A stretch of DNA of 21,246 nucleotides from a virus: positions 1 to 21,246 of the IMG/VR virus record IMGVR_UViG_3300042868_003408; one strand, written 5' to 3'. Under the pieces are notes generated by a model. The model searched no databases. It saw only the letters and a program-made list of their open reading frames with translations, and was not told where the DNA came from. Of this stretch, positions 6,298 through 12,891 are shown piece after piece; the first letter of the stretch is position 1; every line of letters starts with the position of its first letter. The position numbers were made by a program, and so were the translations under genes.

Positions 6298-6462
6298 ATG
6301 AAAAGATACGTTGTAACTTGCTGTTTCGAAATCAATCATGATGAAACTATGGCTGACATTGATACTGTCATCCATGAGTTTGTCAGAGAAGACTTCTTAG
6401 ATCACTATAACGGTGAAATGTTTTATGTAGTACAAGCAGAGGAAATCAATGAACAGAGATAA
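6298..6462 (+). CDS. 54-residue hypothetical protein
   Basis: The ATG is preceded by GGAGA with six bases spacing and by the candidate promoter, making it the first gene of its presumed transcript. It begins MKRYVVTCCFEINHDETMAD and ends MFYVVQAEEINEQR; the pattern of strand, acidic helix, strand is a small alpha/beta fold. No family recognised. It overlaps the MazG-like gene by 14 bases. Confidence 0.65.
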   Translation: MKRYVVTCCFEINHDETMADIDTVIHEFVREDFLDHYNGEMFYVVQAEEINEQR

Positions 6463-6727
6463 AGCGTATACAATGTATACAACAGCTGAAGAATGTAATG
6501 AGGTCTCTCAAAACATTATGAAGATACTTAGGTTTGGTCTTGATACTGTCTATCCAGCTGATGGTAAAGAAAGTAATCGAGATAAACTTGAGGAAGAAAT
6601 GGGTCAATTAATGTTCTGTCTTAATCACTTAATCGATGATCTTGATCTGAGTGAAGACAACATTATGGCGGCTTACAATCAGAAAGCTAACACATGGTTA
6701 AAATGGAAAGCCTATTATGTTAATTGA
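6449..6727 (+). CDS. MazG-like nucleotide pyrophosphohydrolase
   Basis: MazG-type enzymes hydrolyse (d)NTPs to monophosphates and keep nucleotide pools clean; MazG itself can also lower ppGpp. This 92-residue protein has the four-helix pattern: EECNEVSQNIMKILRFG (14-30), with E14, E15 and E18, then LEEEMGQLMFCLNHLID (47-63), with E48-E50, and a last helix MAAYNQKANTWLKWK. The acidic residues are those that bind magnesium in the EExxE-12-28-ExxD scheme. GAGGAAA upstream of the ATG gives a good ribosome-binding site. Length fits a single MazG domain. The substrate is not determinable from sequence. Confidence 0.72.
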   Translation: MNRDKAYTMYTTAEECNEVSQNIMKILRFGLDTVYPADGKESNRDKLEEEMGQLMFCLNHLIDDLDLSEDNIMAAYNQKANTWLKWKAYYVN

Positions 6728-6878
6728 TACGTCTCAAGAGGGTGTAGTACGAGTTACTATTGACTTCTTTGTTCCACTTACAGATGAACTTGAGTATAAG
6801 CTTGACTATATTCTGGATAGCATAGCTGAACTCGAGCATGACTACGATAAGGAGATTGAACTTGAAATCGCAAAGTGA
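6717..6878 (+). CDS. 53-residue acidic hypothetical protein
   Basis: A short gene starting 11 bases inside the end of the MazG-like gene, with ATG at 6717. It encodes MLIDTSQEGVVRVTIDFFVP, then an acidic helix (LTDELEYKLDYILDSIAELE) and a charged end. The pattern of strand, turn and long acidic helix is plausible for a small folded protein. Its end overlaps the deaminase gene. Supported mainly by filling the gap between two genes; function unknown. Confidence 0.5.
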   Translation: MLIDTSQEGVVRVTIDFFVPLTDELEYKLDYILDSIAELEHDYDKEIELEIAK

Positions 6879-7317
6879 CTGGGATCTATTCTACATGAGG
6901 ATTGCTGACTTAATATCTCAGCAGTCTTATGCAGAAGATCGTAAGGTAGGTGCTATTGTTGTTAAAAATGATAACATCATTTCATTCTCATACAACGGTA
7001 CACCAAGAGGTACAAACAATGATACCCAAGTACATGAGGTACTCCATGCAGAAGCCCAAGCTATCTCCAAAGTTACACGTTCTAATCAATCTACTGTTGG
7101 TGCTACTCTATATAGCACTCTTTCCCCTTGTATTGATTGCGCTAAGCTTATATACGCTGTTGGGATTCATCGAGTGGTTTTTAGAGACCCTTATAAGTGC
7201 TCTAAAGGAATAGAATTCCTTAAAAAACAAGGGGTTATAATCAACAACACACAACTGCATGAAGCATTCATTGACCCAATGTTGCTGATTAACACAGGAC
7301 TATACAACAATGAATGA
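6862..7317 (+). CDS. dCMP deaminase family protein
   Basis: dCMP deaminase converts dCMP to dUMP for dTTP synthesis. From the TTG at 6862 the protein has WDLFYMRIADLI, then RKVGAIVV, the zinc motif HAE (62-64, in VLHAEAQA) and PCIDC (89-93), giving the His and two Cys zinc ligands and the catalytic Glu64. The end (YKCSKGIEFLKKQGV) is typical of the family. Two starts are possible: ATG 6838, without a good ribosome-binding site, and TTG 6862, with AAGGAG seven bases upstream, preferred here. No thymidylate synthase is visible in the window, so the dUMP made must be used by another enzyme. Confidence 0.85.
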   Translation: MKSQSDWDLFYMRIADLISQQSYAEDRKVGAIVVKNDNIISFSYNGTPRGTNNDTQVHEVLHAEAQAISKVTRSNQSTVGATLYSTLSPCIDCAKLIYAVGIHRVVFRDPYKCSKGIEFLKKQGVIINNTQLHEAFIDPMLLINTGLYNNE

Positions 7318-7510
7318 AACAACTCTAATCTTAGTAATAACTGTGCTTGGTTTAGGTGCATACAACTGGCATCTCCATACAGTCATTCAAGGACTTAACG
7401 AGCAGATCGATAACTTCCTTGAGATGGTCATGGAGATGGCTAAAGAGCTTCAAGATCTTGGATCACCTAACGTAAAGGTATTAGATGCAAAAGAAAAAGA
7501 AGAGCTATGA
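7310..7510 (+). CDS. small membrane-anchored coiled-coil protein, 66 aa
   Basis: The start lies just inside the deaminase end. Residues 5-20 (TLILVITVLGLGAYNW) form one membrane segment. The rest is a probable coiled coil (IQGLNEQIDNFLEMVMEMAKELQDL). This layout resembles phage spanins or Rz-like proteins and T7-type inner membrane factors, but its place beside nucleotide genes gives no support for a lysis role. Function unknown. Confidence 0.6.
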   Translation: MNETTLILVITVLGLGAYNWHLHTVIQGLNEQIDNFLEMVMEMAKELQDLGSPNVKVLDAKEKEEL

Positions 7511-7979
7511 CAGACCTAAGAATATCCGTGTGACAGTTGCTTGTTTACCTGACTCTGAAAATGAAGTAAGACAATTATTCTTTGATTGTCTTAACGATTA
7601 CAGTAAGCGTTTCAAGGTACCTATTACGGATAAAAAGTTTGTGGTTCATATCTGCTTGATTGAATACGAAGAAAGTAATATCGAGCAGGGATTAACTATC
7701 TACAATGAAGCTGATAAAAGAATTCTTATTCAGCTAAGAGACCCACTCTTAAACGATTGGGGTACAAGCCACTATGTCATGGATAAGTTTATTAATATTC
7801 TTTGCCATGAGATAGTACATGCATGCCAGTACTTATGTAACCGTAAGATACCTAAATTCAACAAGCTAGACTACGATAAAAAAGATTTAAGAGAGCAATA
7901 TTTCTTTGATCCTTCTGAGATGGAGGCTCGTATGCTCGAAGCCCCATACACATGCTTTTACGGAGATAAACTTGTATGA
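7485..7979 (+). CDS. HExxH putative zinc metallopeptidase-like protein
   Basis: The ATG has AAAGG six bases upstream. The 164-residue protein contains HEIVHACQ (108-115), a classic HExxH zinc and catalytic motif on a helix, followed 33 residues later by FDPSEMEARM, in which E145 or E147 could be the third ligand. This arrangement fits gluzincin-type peptidases such as the short M78/ImmA-like or SprT-like phage proteins. The N-terminal 60 residues look alpha/beta. It sits directly upstream of, and coupled by ATGA to, the DNA polymerase gene. Activity and target are unknown. Confidence 0.6.
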   Translation: MQKKKKSYDRPKNIRVTVACLPDSENEVRQLFFDCLNDYSKRFKVPITDKKFVVHICLIEYEESNIEQGLTIYNEADKRILIQLRDPLLNDWGTSHYVMDKFINILCHEIVHACQYLCNRKIPKFNKLDYDKKDLREQYFFDPSEMEARMLEAPYTCFYGDKLV

Positions 7980-9823
7980 GTAAACTAAGGCTATGTGTAG
8001 ACATTGAGACCAATGGTTTCATTCCAGATGTAAATAAGATCTGGTGTCTTGTTGCTGTTGATTCAGACAACGGGAATGTCTACTCATTCTCAGACTATGA
8101 CGATGAGCTACCAAGCTTATCTGAAGGTCTTGACTTCATATCCAAGGCTGATATCGTCTTTGGTCATAACATTATTGGTTATGACTTAGTAGTACTAGAC
8201 TATATCCTTGGATTTAAACTACCAGACACCGTTAAGGTGATTGACACATGGATTCTATCCCAATTAAACCAATATAAGCGTGAGCATAAACATGGTCTTG
8301 AGGGATGGGGTGCCAAGCTAAACTATCCTAAGCTAGACTTCACTGAGTTCAATAACTACAGTAAGGAAATGCTTACATACTGTATCCGAGATGTTCAACT
8401 GAACGTAAAGGTATACAAAGTATTAACTGAAGAAGCCACTAACTTAATTCGTAAGTATCCTCTGTACAAGAAGGGTATCGAGGTTGAGACTGAATTCGCT
8501 AAGATTGAAGCTGATATCCGCAGTAAAGGATGGATGTTTGATATGGCTAAAGCTCAGACACTTCTAATCGAAATCAATAACAAGTTAGATGCTATTGAGA
8601 TGGTACTCGAACCTAAAATTGGAATGAGGTGTATCAAGACAGATGGAAAAGACGAATTCAAAGAACCCGCTTGGCGTAAAGACGGGTGCTATACGGTCGC
8701 CACAGTTAAACACTTTGATTTACCACAAGAGTCAGGAAGAACTACGAGACCTATTGAAGGACCGTACTGCAGAATTTCCTTTGAACAAGGAAAAGTCGGA
8801 TCAATCGAAGTCGTAAAAGACTGGTTGTATTCTATTGGATGGGTACCTGATGAATGGAATGTGGAAAAAATAAATGGTAAATTTGTTAACAAATCTCCTA
8901 AAATCACTGAGTCTTCGCTTCAGAAGCTTGGGGCAGATGCTATGCTGGTATCTGACTACTACACCATTAGAAGTCGTAAAGGCATTCTTGAAGGATGGAT
9001 TAATGAAGTACGTAACAGCAAGGACAATCGTTTACATGGTCGCATGTGGACTATTGGTACTCCTACCTTTAGGTGTAGACATGAAGTTGTTGCTAATCTC
9101 CCTAGTGTTGACTCTGTTTATGGGAAAGAAATGCGTGGACTACTTATATCCGAACCCGGAACTACCATTGTCGGTGCTGACTCAGCTGGAAATCAGATGC
9201 GTGGTCTTTGTCATTATATACGCAACGATGATTTTACTAATGAGGTAATCAATGGAGATGTCCATCAACGAAATGCAGACGCTCTTGGTACTAGCCGCAA
9301 GCTTGCTAAGCCTTTTCTTTATGCTTTTCTTTTTGGGGGTGGTGATGGTAAACTTGGTCTCATTCTTACGGGCAAGACGGATGCAAAGACGGGTAAGCTT
9401 GCTAAAGAAAAGTTTGAAAACTCAATACCCGGATTAAAAGATCTTAAGGATAATCTATCAAGCCTATTTGATAAGACATCTAATACATTCGGTAAAGATA
9501 AAGCTTTCATCAGAGGTATTGATGGTCGTATGGTATTTGTAAGCTCTCAGCATCAGGTACTTAACTACCTATTACAGACTGCTGAAGGTGTCAGCTGCAA
9601 AGCTGCAGCGGTATATCTTAGAGACAAACTAAAAGAACGTAACATCCCACACTACTTTGTTTTACACTATCATGATGAAGTTGCTGTTGTAACTAAAGAT
9701 GAGTATGCAGAAGAGGTAGCTGAGTTATCCATCGAAGCATTCACCGAAGCACCTAAATGGTTTGGTATCGAGTGCATGGGTGGTGATGCACATACAGGAA
9801 AGACATATGCAGAAGTACATTAA
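7976..9823 (+). CDS. family A DNA polymerase with 3'-5' exonuclease (T7 gp5-like)
   Basis: The replicative polymerase, 615 residues against 704 in T7. The exonuclease domain has DIETNG (D9, E11), HNIIGYD (D70) and YCIRD (Y135, D139). The polymerase domain has motif A GADSAGNQMR (D402), motif B RKLAKPFLYAF (R441, K445, Y449) and motif C HYHDEV (H566, D567, E568), so the catalytic residues of both activities are present. An unusual point is Q407 at the place of the Glu that acts as the sugar steric gate in T7 (E480) and Klenow (E710). It starts by ATGA overlap with the HExxH gene and ends 17 bases inside the following small gene. Confidence 0.93.
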   Translation: MSKLRLCVDIETNGFIPDVNKIWCLVAVDSDNGNVYSFSDYDDELPSLSEGLDFISKADIVFGHNIIGYDLVVLDYILGFKLPDTVKVIDTWILSQLNQYKREHKHGLEGWGAKLNYPKLDFTEFNNYSKEMLTYCIRDVQLNVKVYKVLTEEATNLIRKYPLYKKGIEVETEFAKIEADIRSKGWMFDMAKAQTLLIEINNKLDAIEMVLEPKIGMRCIKTDGKDEFKEPAWRKDGCYTVATVKHFDLPQESGRTTRPIEGPYCRISFEQGKVGSIEVVKDWLYSIGWVPDEWNVEKINGKFVNKSPKITESSLQKLGADAMLVSDYYTIRSRKGILEGWINEVRNSKDNRLHGRMWTIGTPTFRCRHEVVANLPSVDSVYGKEMRGLLISEPGTTIVGADSAGNQMRGLCHYIRNDDFTNEVINGDVHQRNADALGTSRKLAKPFLYAFLFGGGDGKLGLILTGKTDAKTGKLAKEKFENSIPGLKDLKDNLSSLFDKTSNTFGKDKAFIRGIDGRMVFVSSQHQVLNYLLQTAEGVSCKAAAVYLRDKLKERNIPHYFVLHYHDEVAVVTKDEYAEEVAELSIEAFTEAPKWFGIECMGGDAHTGKTYAEVH

Positions 9824-9977
9824 ACGTTTTGCGGTATTAATTGTGTTAATCATTTCATCACCTATTGTTCTACTAGGTTTTGTTTACAAAGAAGTGAAAG
9901 ACTACTTTAAATTTGGTATTGAATTATCTGAATATGCAGGTAGAAAATTTACGGATTGGGTAGGTAAAAATGATTGA
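9807..9977 (+). CDS. 56-residue single-pass membrane protein
   Basis: The ATG at 9807 has AGGA seven bases upstream and is preferred to the earlier in-frame ATG at 9762, which lies deep inside the polymerase gene. A basic start (MQKYIKR) is followed by one membrane helix (about 8-26, FAVLIVLIISSPIVLLGFV) and a charged amphipathic tail. By the positive-inside rule the N-terminus would be cytoplasmic. It lies between polymerase and exonuclease genes; function unknown. Confidence 0.6.
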   Translation: MQKYIKRFAVLIVLIISSPIVLLGFVYKEVKDYFKFGIELSEYAGRKFTDWVGKND

Positions 9978-10824
9978 ATCAGATGATCAATTCGATGTGG
10001 CAATCATTGATGCAGATAGTATTCTGTATCAGATTGCACACATGCAACCGTCCCCTGCGTTATGTCGTAAAGCTCTTGACGATAAGATGAAAGAGATTAT
10101 GACTAACACTGGGTCTATCAACGGTGCAGTGTTTATTAAGGGTCAGAATAACTTCCGATACCAAGTAGATGCTGCCTATAAAGGTAATCGTAAAGATACT
10201 ATCGAACCTGAAGTTAAAGATCGTATCGAAGAATTATACGAGTATGCTAAAGAGTTTGCTATACAAGCAGACGATGGTGAAGCAGACGACTACTGTGGTA
10301 TTGCCGCTGAAATAGCTCTTCAAGAAAATAAACGTTATATTGTATGCCACATAGATAAAGACTTAGACTGTATTCCTGGGTGGCACTATAACTTTCGTAA
10401 AGAAACAATGTACTACGTTGAACCTGAAGACGGTTATAGATTCCTTATGATGCAGATCTTAACAGGAGATGCAACAGATAATATCCAAGGCTTAAGAGGG
10501 GTAGGACCAAAGACAGCTGAGAAGCTTATTAATGGTGTACCTAATAACCTTTTGTGGTCAAGGGTTATTGACATCTGGAAGGAAAAATGTGGTGATAATT
10601 GGCAACCTCTCTTTTTGAAATGTGCTAACTGCATTTACATCAGAGAGACTGCTCTTGACTTAATGCCACTCTCATTCGAAGAACTTAAGGAACGACTATC
10701 TTGGACAACGACTACGGACACTGGTACCCTCTCACAGACAGACCAGACAACGCCTTTGGATTCATCTACTACATCGGAAACCTTGAAACAGGAAGACGAT
10801 ACATCGGAAGAAAGCAACTCATAA
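9970..10824 (+). CDS. 5'-3' exonuclease of the FEN family (T7 gp6-like)
   Basis: Removes RNA primers and degrades 5' ends of DNA; in T7 the equivalent gp6 also frees host nucleotides. The 284 residues show the metal-binding acids: D14 and D16 (IIDADS), D101/D102 with E104, D106 and D107 (ADDGEADDYCG), D129, D131 and D133 (IDKDLD), and D167 and D170 (TGDATDN). The helix-hairpin-helix GLRGVGPKTAEKL (174-186) binds DNA. Residues 244-284 are a low-complexity Ser/Thr/Asp/Glu tail (13 Thr) lying over the start of the next gene in another frame, so this tail probably arose by loss of an earlier stop. It overlaps the preceding small gene by eight bases. Confidence 0.85.
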   Translation: MIESDDQFDVAIIDADSILYQIAHMQPSPALCRKALDDKMKEIMTNTGSINGAVFIKGQNNFRYQVDAAYKGNRKDTIEPEVKDRIEELYEYAKEFAIQADDGEADDYCGIAAEIALQENKRYIVCHIDKDLDCIPGWHYNFRKETMYYVEPEDGYRFLMMQILTGDATDNIQGLRGVGPKTAEKLINGVPNNLLWSRVIDIWKEKCGDNWQPLFLKCANCIYIRETALDLMPLSFEELKERLSWTTTTDTGTLSQTDQTTPLDSSTTSETLKQEDDTSEESNS

Positions 10825-11135
10825 GTGTATCAAGAAAACTTAAATCAGGATCAACAAGACGAACTGTTACACGCAAGGAGTCTGATTGGCGTAGCTATCA
10901 GTCCAGCTGCAGAGAACTTCTTAACGATATTGAAAAGTACGGACCTGAAGCTTTTACTTTTGTTATCTACAAGTGGTGCTTCGGAGCAGGAGATCTTACG
11001 TACAGCGAGGTACATGAGCAATGGCAATGTGAAGTTTTGTCAAGACATGAACTTCCTAATGGAGAGCGTGTCTGGTACAACGGTAACATCGGAGCTGTAA
11101 AATTTTTAAAACCAAAACAGTATGAAGAAGAATAA
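10701..11135 (+). CDS. GIY-YIG endonuclease-like protein, overlapping the exonuclease gene
   Basis: Begins at TTG 10701 with AAGGA eight bases upstream; an in-frame TAA at 10686-10688 rules out a longer protein. It has FIYYIGNLETGRRYIGRK (21-38), the two-part GIY-YIG signature, then WRSYQSSCREL (63-73), a motif common in Seg-type homing endonucleases, and an acid-containing helix YSEVHEQWQ (101-109), where E103 or E106 would be the metal-binding Glu. WYNGNIGAVKF closes the domain. The first 124 bases overlap the exonuclease coding sequence in another frame. Function as a mobile or recombination nuclease is inferred from the family. Confidence 0.78.
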   Translation: MDNDYGHWYPLTDRPDNAFGFIYYIGNLETGRRYIGRKQLISVSRKLKSGSTRRTVTRKESDWRSYQSSCRELLNDIEKYGPEAFTFVIYKWCFGAGDLTYSEVHEQWQCEVLSRHELPNGERVWYNGNIGAVKFLKPKQYEEE

Positions 11136-11283
11136 TAGACCTATTAAACCAATTGAAAAAGAAATCCCTTCACTTAAGGATGACTTTAAAAATCAATTTA
11201 AACGTAAGAAAGAAACACAGCAAGAAGCTAAAGATCGTAGACAACGTATCAGAGAGTATCAAGAAGACCGAGACTGGAACTAA
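11122..11283 (+). CDS. 53-residue highly charged protein
   Basis: ATG at 11122 lies inside the end of the GIY-YIG gene and the stop is three bases before the primase-helicase start. It encodes MKKNNRPIKPIEKEIPSLKD, then a charged helix rich in Lys, Arg, Glu and Gln (KRKKETQQEAKDRRQRIREY) and ends DRDWN. The composition fits a small basic nucleic-acid or protein-binding helix. No family recognised. Support is the exact fit between two real genes. Confidence 0.6.
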   Translation: MKKNNRPIKPIEKEIPSLKDDFKNQFKRKKETQQEAKDRRQRIREYQEDRDWN

Positions 11284-11286
11284 TAT

Positions 11287-12891
11287 ATGTCAAGATGGAT
11301 TCATACCGCTTGTCCCAAGTGCGATTCATCAGATGCCTTCTCATACAAGGAGAATGATGATTTCGGATATTGCTTTTCATGCTGTAAGTCAGCACCAACA
11401 GACCCAAATTTTAAACCAACTGTTTATCACAAAGAAAATTACGATATGCACACTATAGAGGAGATCAGAGAGTATGACACAAGAGGCTTTCAAGAAAGAG
11501 GAATCACCAAGACAGTATCAGCTCATTACGGGGTTAAAGTTTCCTATGCTGAGGATGGCACTATTAGTAGCCACTTTTACCCTTATACTAAAGACAACGG
11601 TATCGTTGCTTACAAGGAGCGTAAGCTCCCTAAAACTTTTCTTATTCACGGTGACTTCAAGGGTGTACAACTCTTTGGTCAAAACGTTTCAACGGGTGGT
11701 AAGCGCATTATCATCACGGAAGGAGAGTTAGACGCATTAGCCGTAGCACAAGCTCAACATGATAAGTATGGTAGGTTTTACCCAGTAGTAGCCTTACCAT
11801 CAGCGTCTGCTACATCAATGATCCTTGAACAACGTGAGTGGTTACGTAACTTCGATGAAGTCGTACTCATGTTTGATCAAGATGAACCCGGAAAGAAAGC
11901 TACAGATCAAGCCGCTAAGATCATCGGCTATGATAAGGTTAAAGTAGCATCACTACCTGAAAAAGATCCATGTGACGTACTGATTAAACATAGCTCTGCT
12001 ACCTTGATGAACTGTATCTTTGATGCACGTACATTCAGTCCAGCAGGTGTTGTTAAAGGTGAAGCTATCTGGGAACAATTCAAACGTAAGAAAGAAACTA
12101 CTTCTCTTCCTTATCCTGAATGTTTGAAGACTCTCAACGACAAGCTACATGGTATGCGCTTAGGTGAGATTGTATTGTTCACCTCAGGTACAGGCTCAGG
12201 TAAAAGTACAGTCATTAAAGAAATTGTACTTGAGATCTTAGCTAAGACAACTGATATGATCGGTATGGTGTCACTCGAAGAATCCATTGGTGACTCAGCT
12301 GAGAAGTTTATTGGTATGCAGTTACGTAAGAACCTTCTGACACATCAAGTAACAGAAGAAGATATGTATGCTGCTCACCAACAAGTGTTCGGTGATGAAC
12401 GCTTAGTACTGCTTGATCACCAAGGCTCTGTAGGAGATGAGTCTCTTATCGACAAGCTTGAACACTTAGCCTTGATGGGTTGTAAGTATATTATCCTTGA
12501 CCACATCACTATTGCTGTGTCCGAGGGTGCTAAGGGTCGTACAGGTAACGAAGCAGTTGACTCAGTCATGAGTGATCTACTTAAGATCTGTAAGAAACAT
12601 AATGTCTGGTTAGGTGTTGTGTCTCACTTGCGTAAGGGTGAAAAGCCTTTCGAAGAGGGTCACTTACCATCTATCGATGACATCAAAGGCTCAGGCTCTA
12701 TTAAACAAATCTCATTCGACATCATTGCTTTTGCTCGCAACATGATTGCTGAGACAGAACAGATGCGTAACACAATTAAGCTTCGTGTATTGAAGTCTCG
12801 ATTCACGGGTATGACAGGTGACTGCGGTAATACTAAGTATGACTCAGACACAGGTCGCTTAATGCAAACTACTTTTGTTGACTTTGAATAA
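11287..12891 (+). CDS. DNA primase-helicase (T7 gp4-like)
   Basis: A bifunctional replication protein: it unwinds DNA and makes RNA primers. The 534 residues have an N-terminal zinc finger (C9, C12, C29, C32), a TOPRIM primase domain (ITEGELDA with E145; FDQDE with D197 and D199), then a RecA-like helicase with Walker A SGTGSGKST (300-308), Walker B ILDHI (D405), VVSHLRK (H447) and SRFTG (R505), a likely arginine finger. The acidic end FVDFE recalls the gp4 tail that touches DNA polymerase. Shorter than T7 gp4 (566). The start ATG is three bases after the previous stop. The RNA polymerase gene begins directly after its own stop. Confidence 0.93.
   Translation: MSRWIHTACPKCDSSDAFSYKENDDFGYCFSCCKSAPTDPNFKPTVYHKENYDMHTIEEIREYDTRGFQERGITKTVSAHYGVKVSYAEDGTISSHFYPYTKDNGIVAYKERKLPKTFLIHGDFKGVQLFGQNVSTGGKRIIITEGELDALAVAQAQHDKYGRFYPVVALPSASATSMILEQREWLRNFDEVVLMFDQDEPGKKATDQAAKIIGYDKVKVASLPEKDPCDVLIKHSSATLMNCIFDARTFSPAGVVKGEAIWEQFKRKKETTSLPYPECLKTLNDKLHGMRLGEIVLFTSGTGSGKSTVIKEIVLEILAKTTDMIGMVSLEESIGDSAEKFIGMQLRKNLLTHQVTEEDMYAAHQQVFGDERLVLLDHQGSVGDESLIDKLEHLALMGCKYIILDHITIAVSEGAKGRTGNEAVDSVMSDLLKICKKHNVWLGVVSHLRKGEKPFEEGHLPSIDDIKGSGSIKQISFDIIAFARNMIAETEQMRNTIKLRVLKSRFTGMTGDCGNTKYDSDTGRLMQTTFVDFE

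Noticed and set aside
7616-7621. GGTACC inside genes (also at 8842 and 10723) as further promoter copies
   Set aside because: These lie in coding sequence, are explained by GGT-ACC type codons, and do not share the following TAATAGATA part.
8874-9248. Open frame of 124 residues with hydrophobic stretches
   Set aside because: Contained in the DNA polymerase gene over conserved sequence including motif A.
10825-11100. Open frame of 91 residues directly after the exonuclease stop
   Set aside because: It lies wholly inside the GIY-YIG gene, which has a clear family motif and its own ribosome-binding site.
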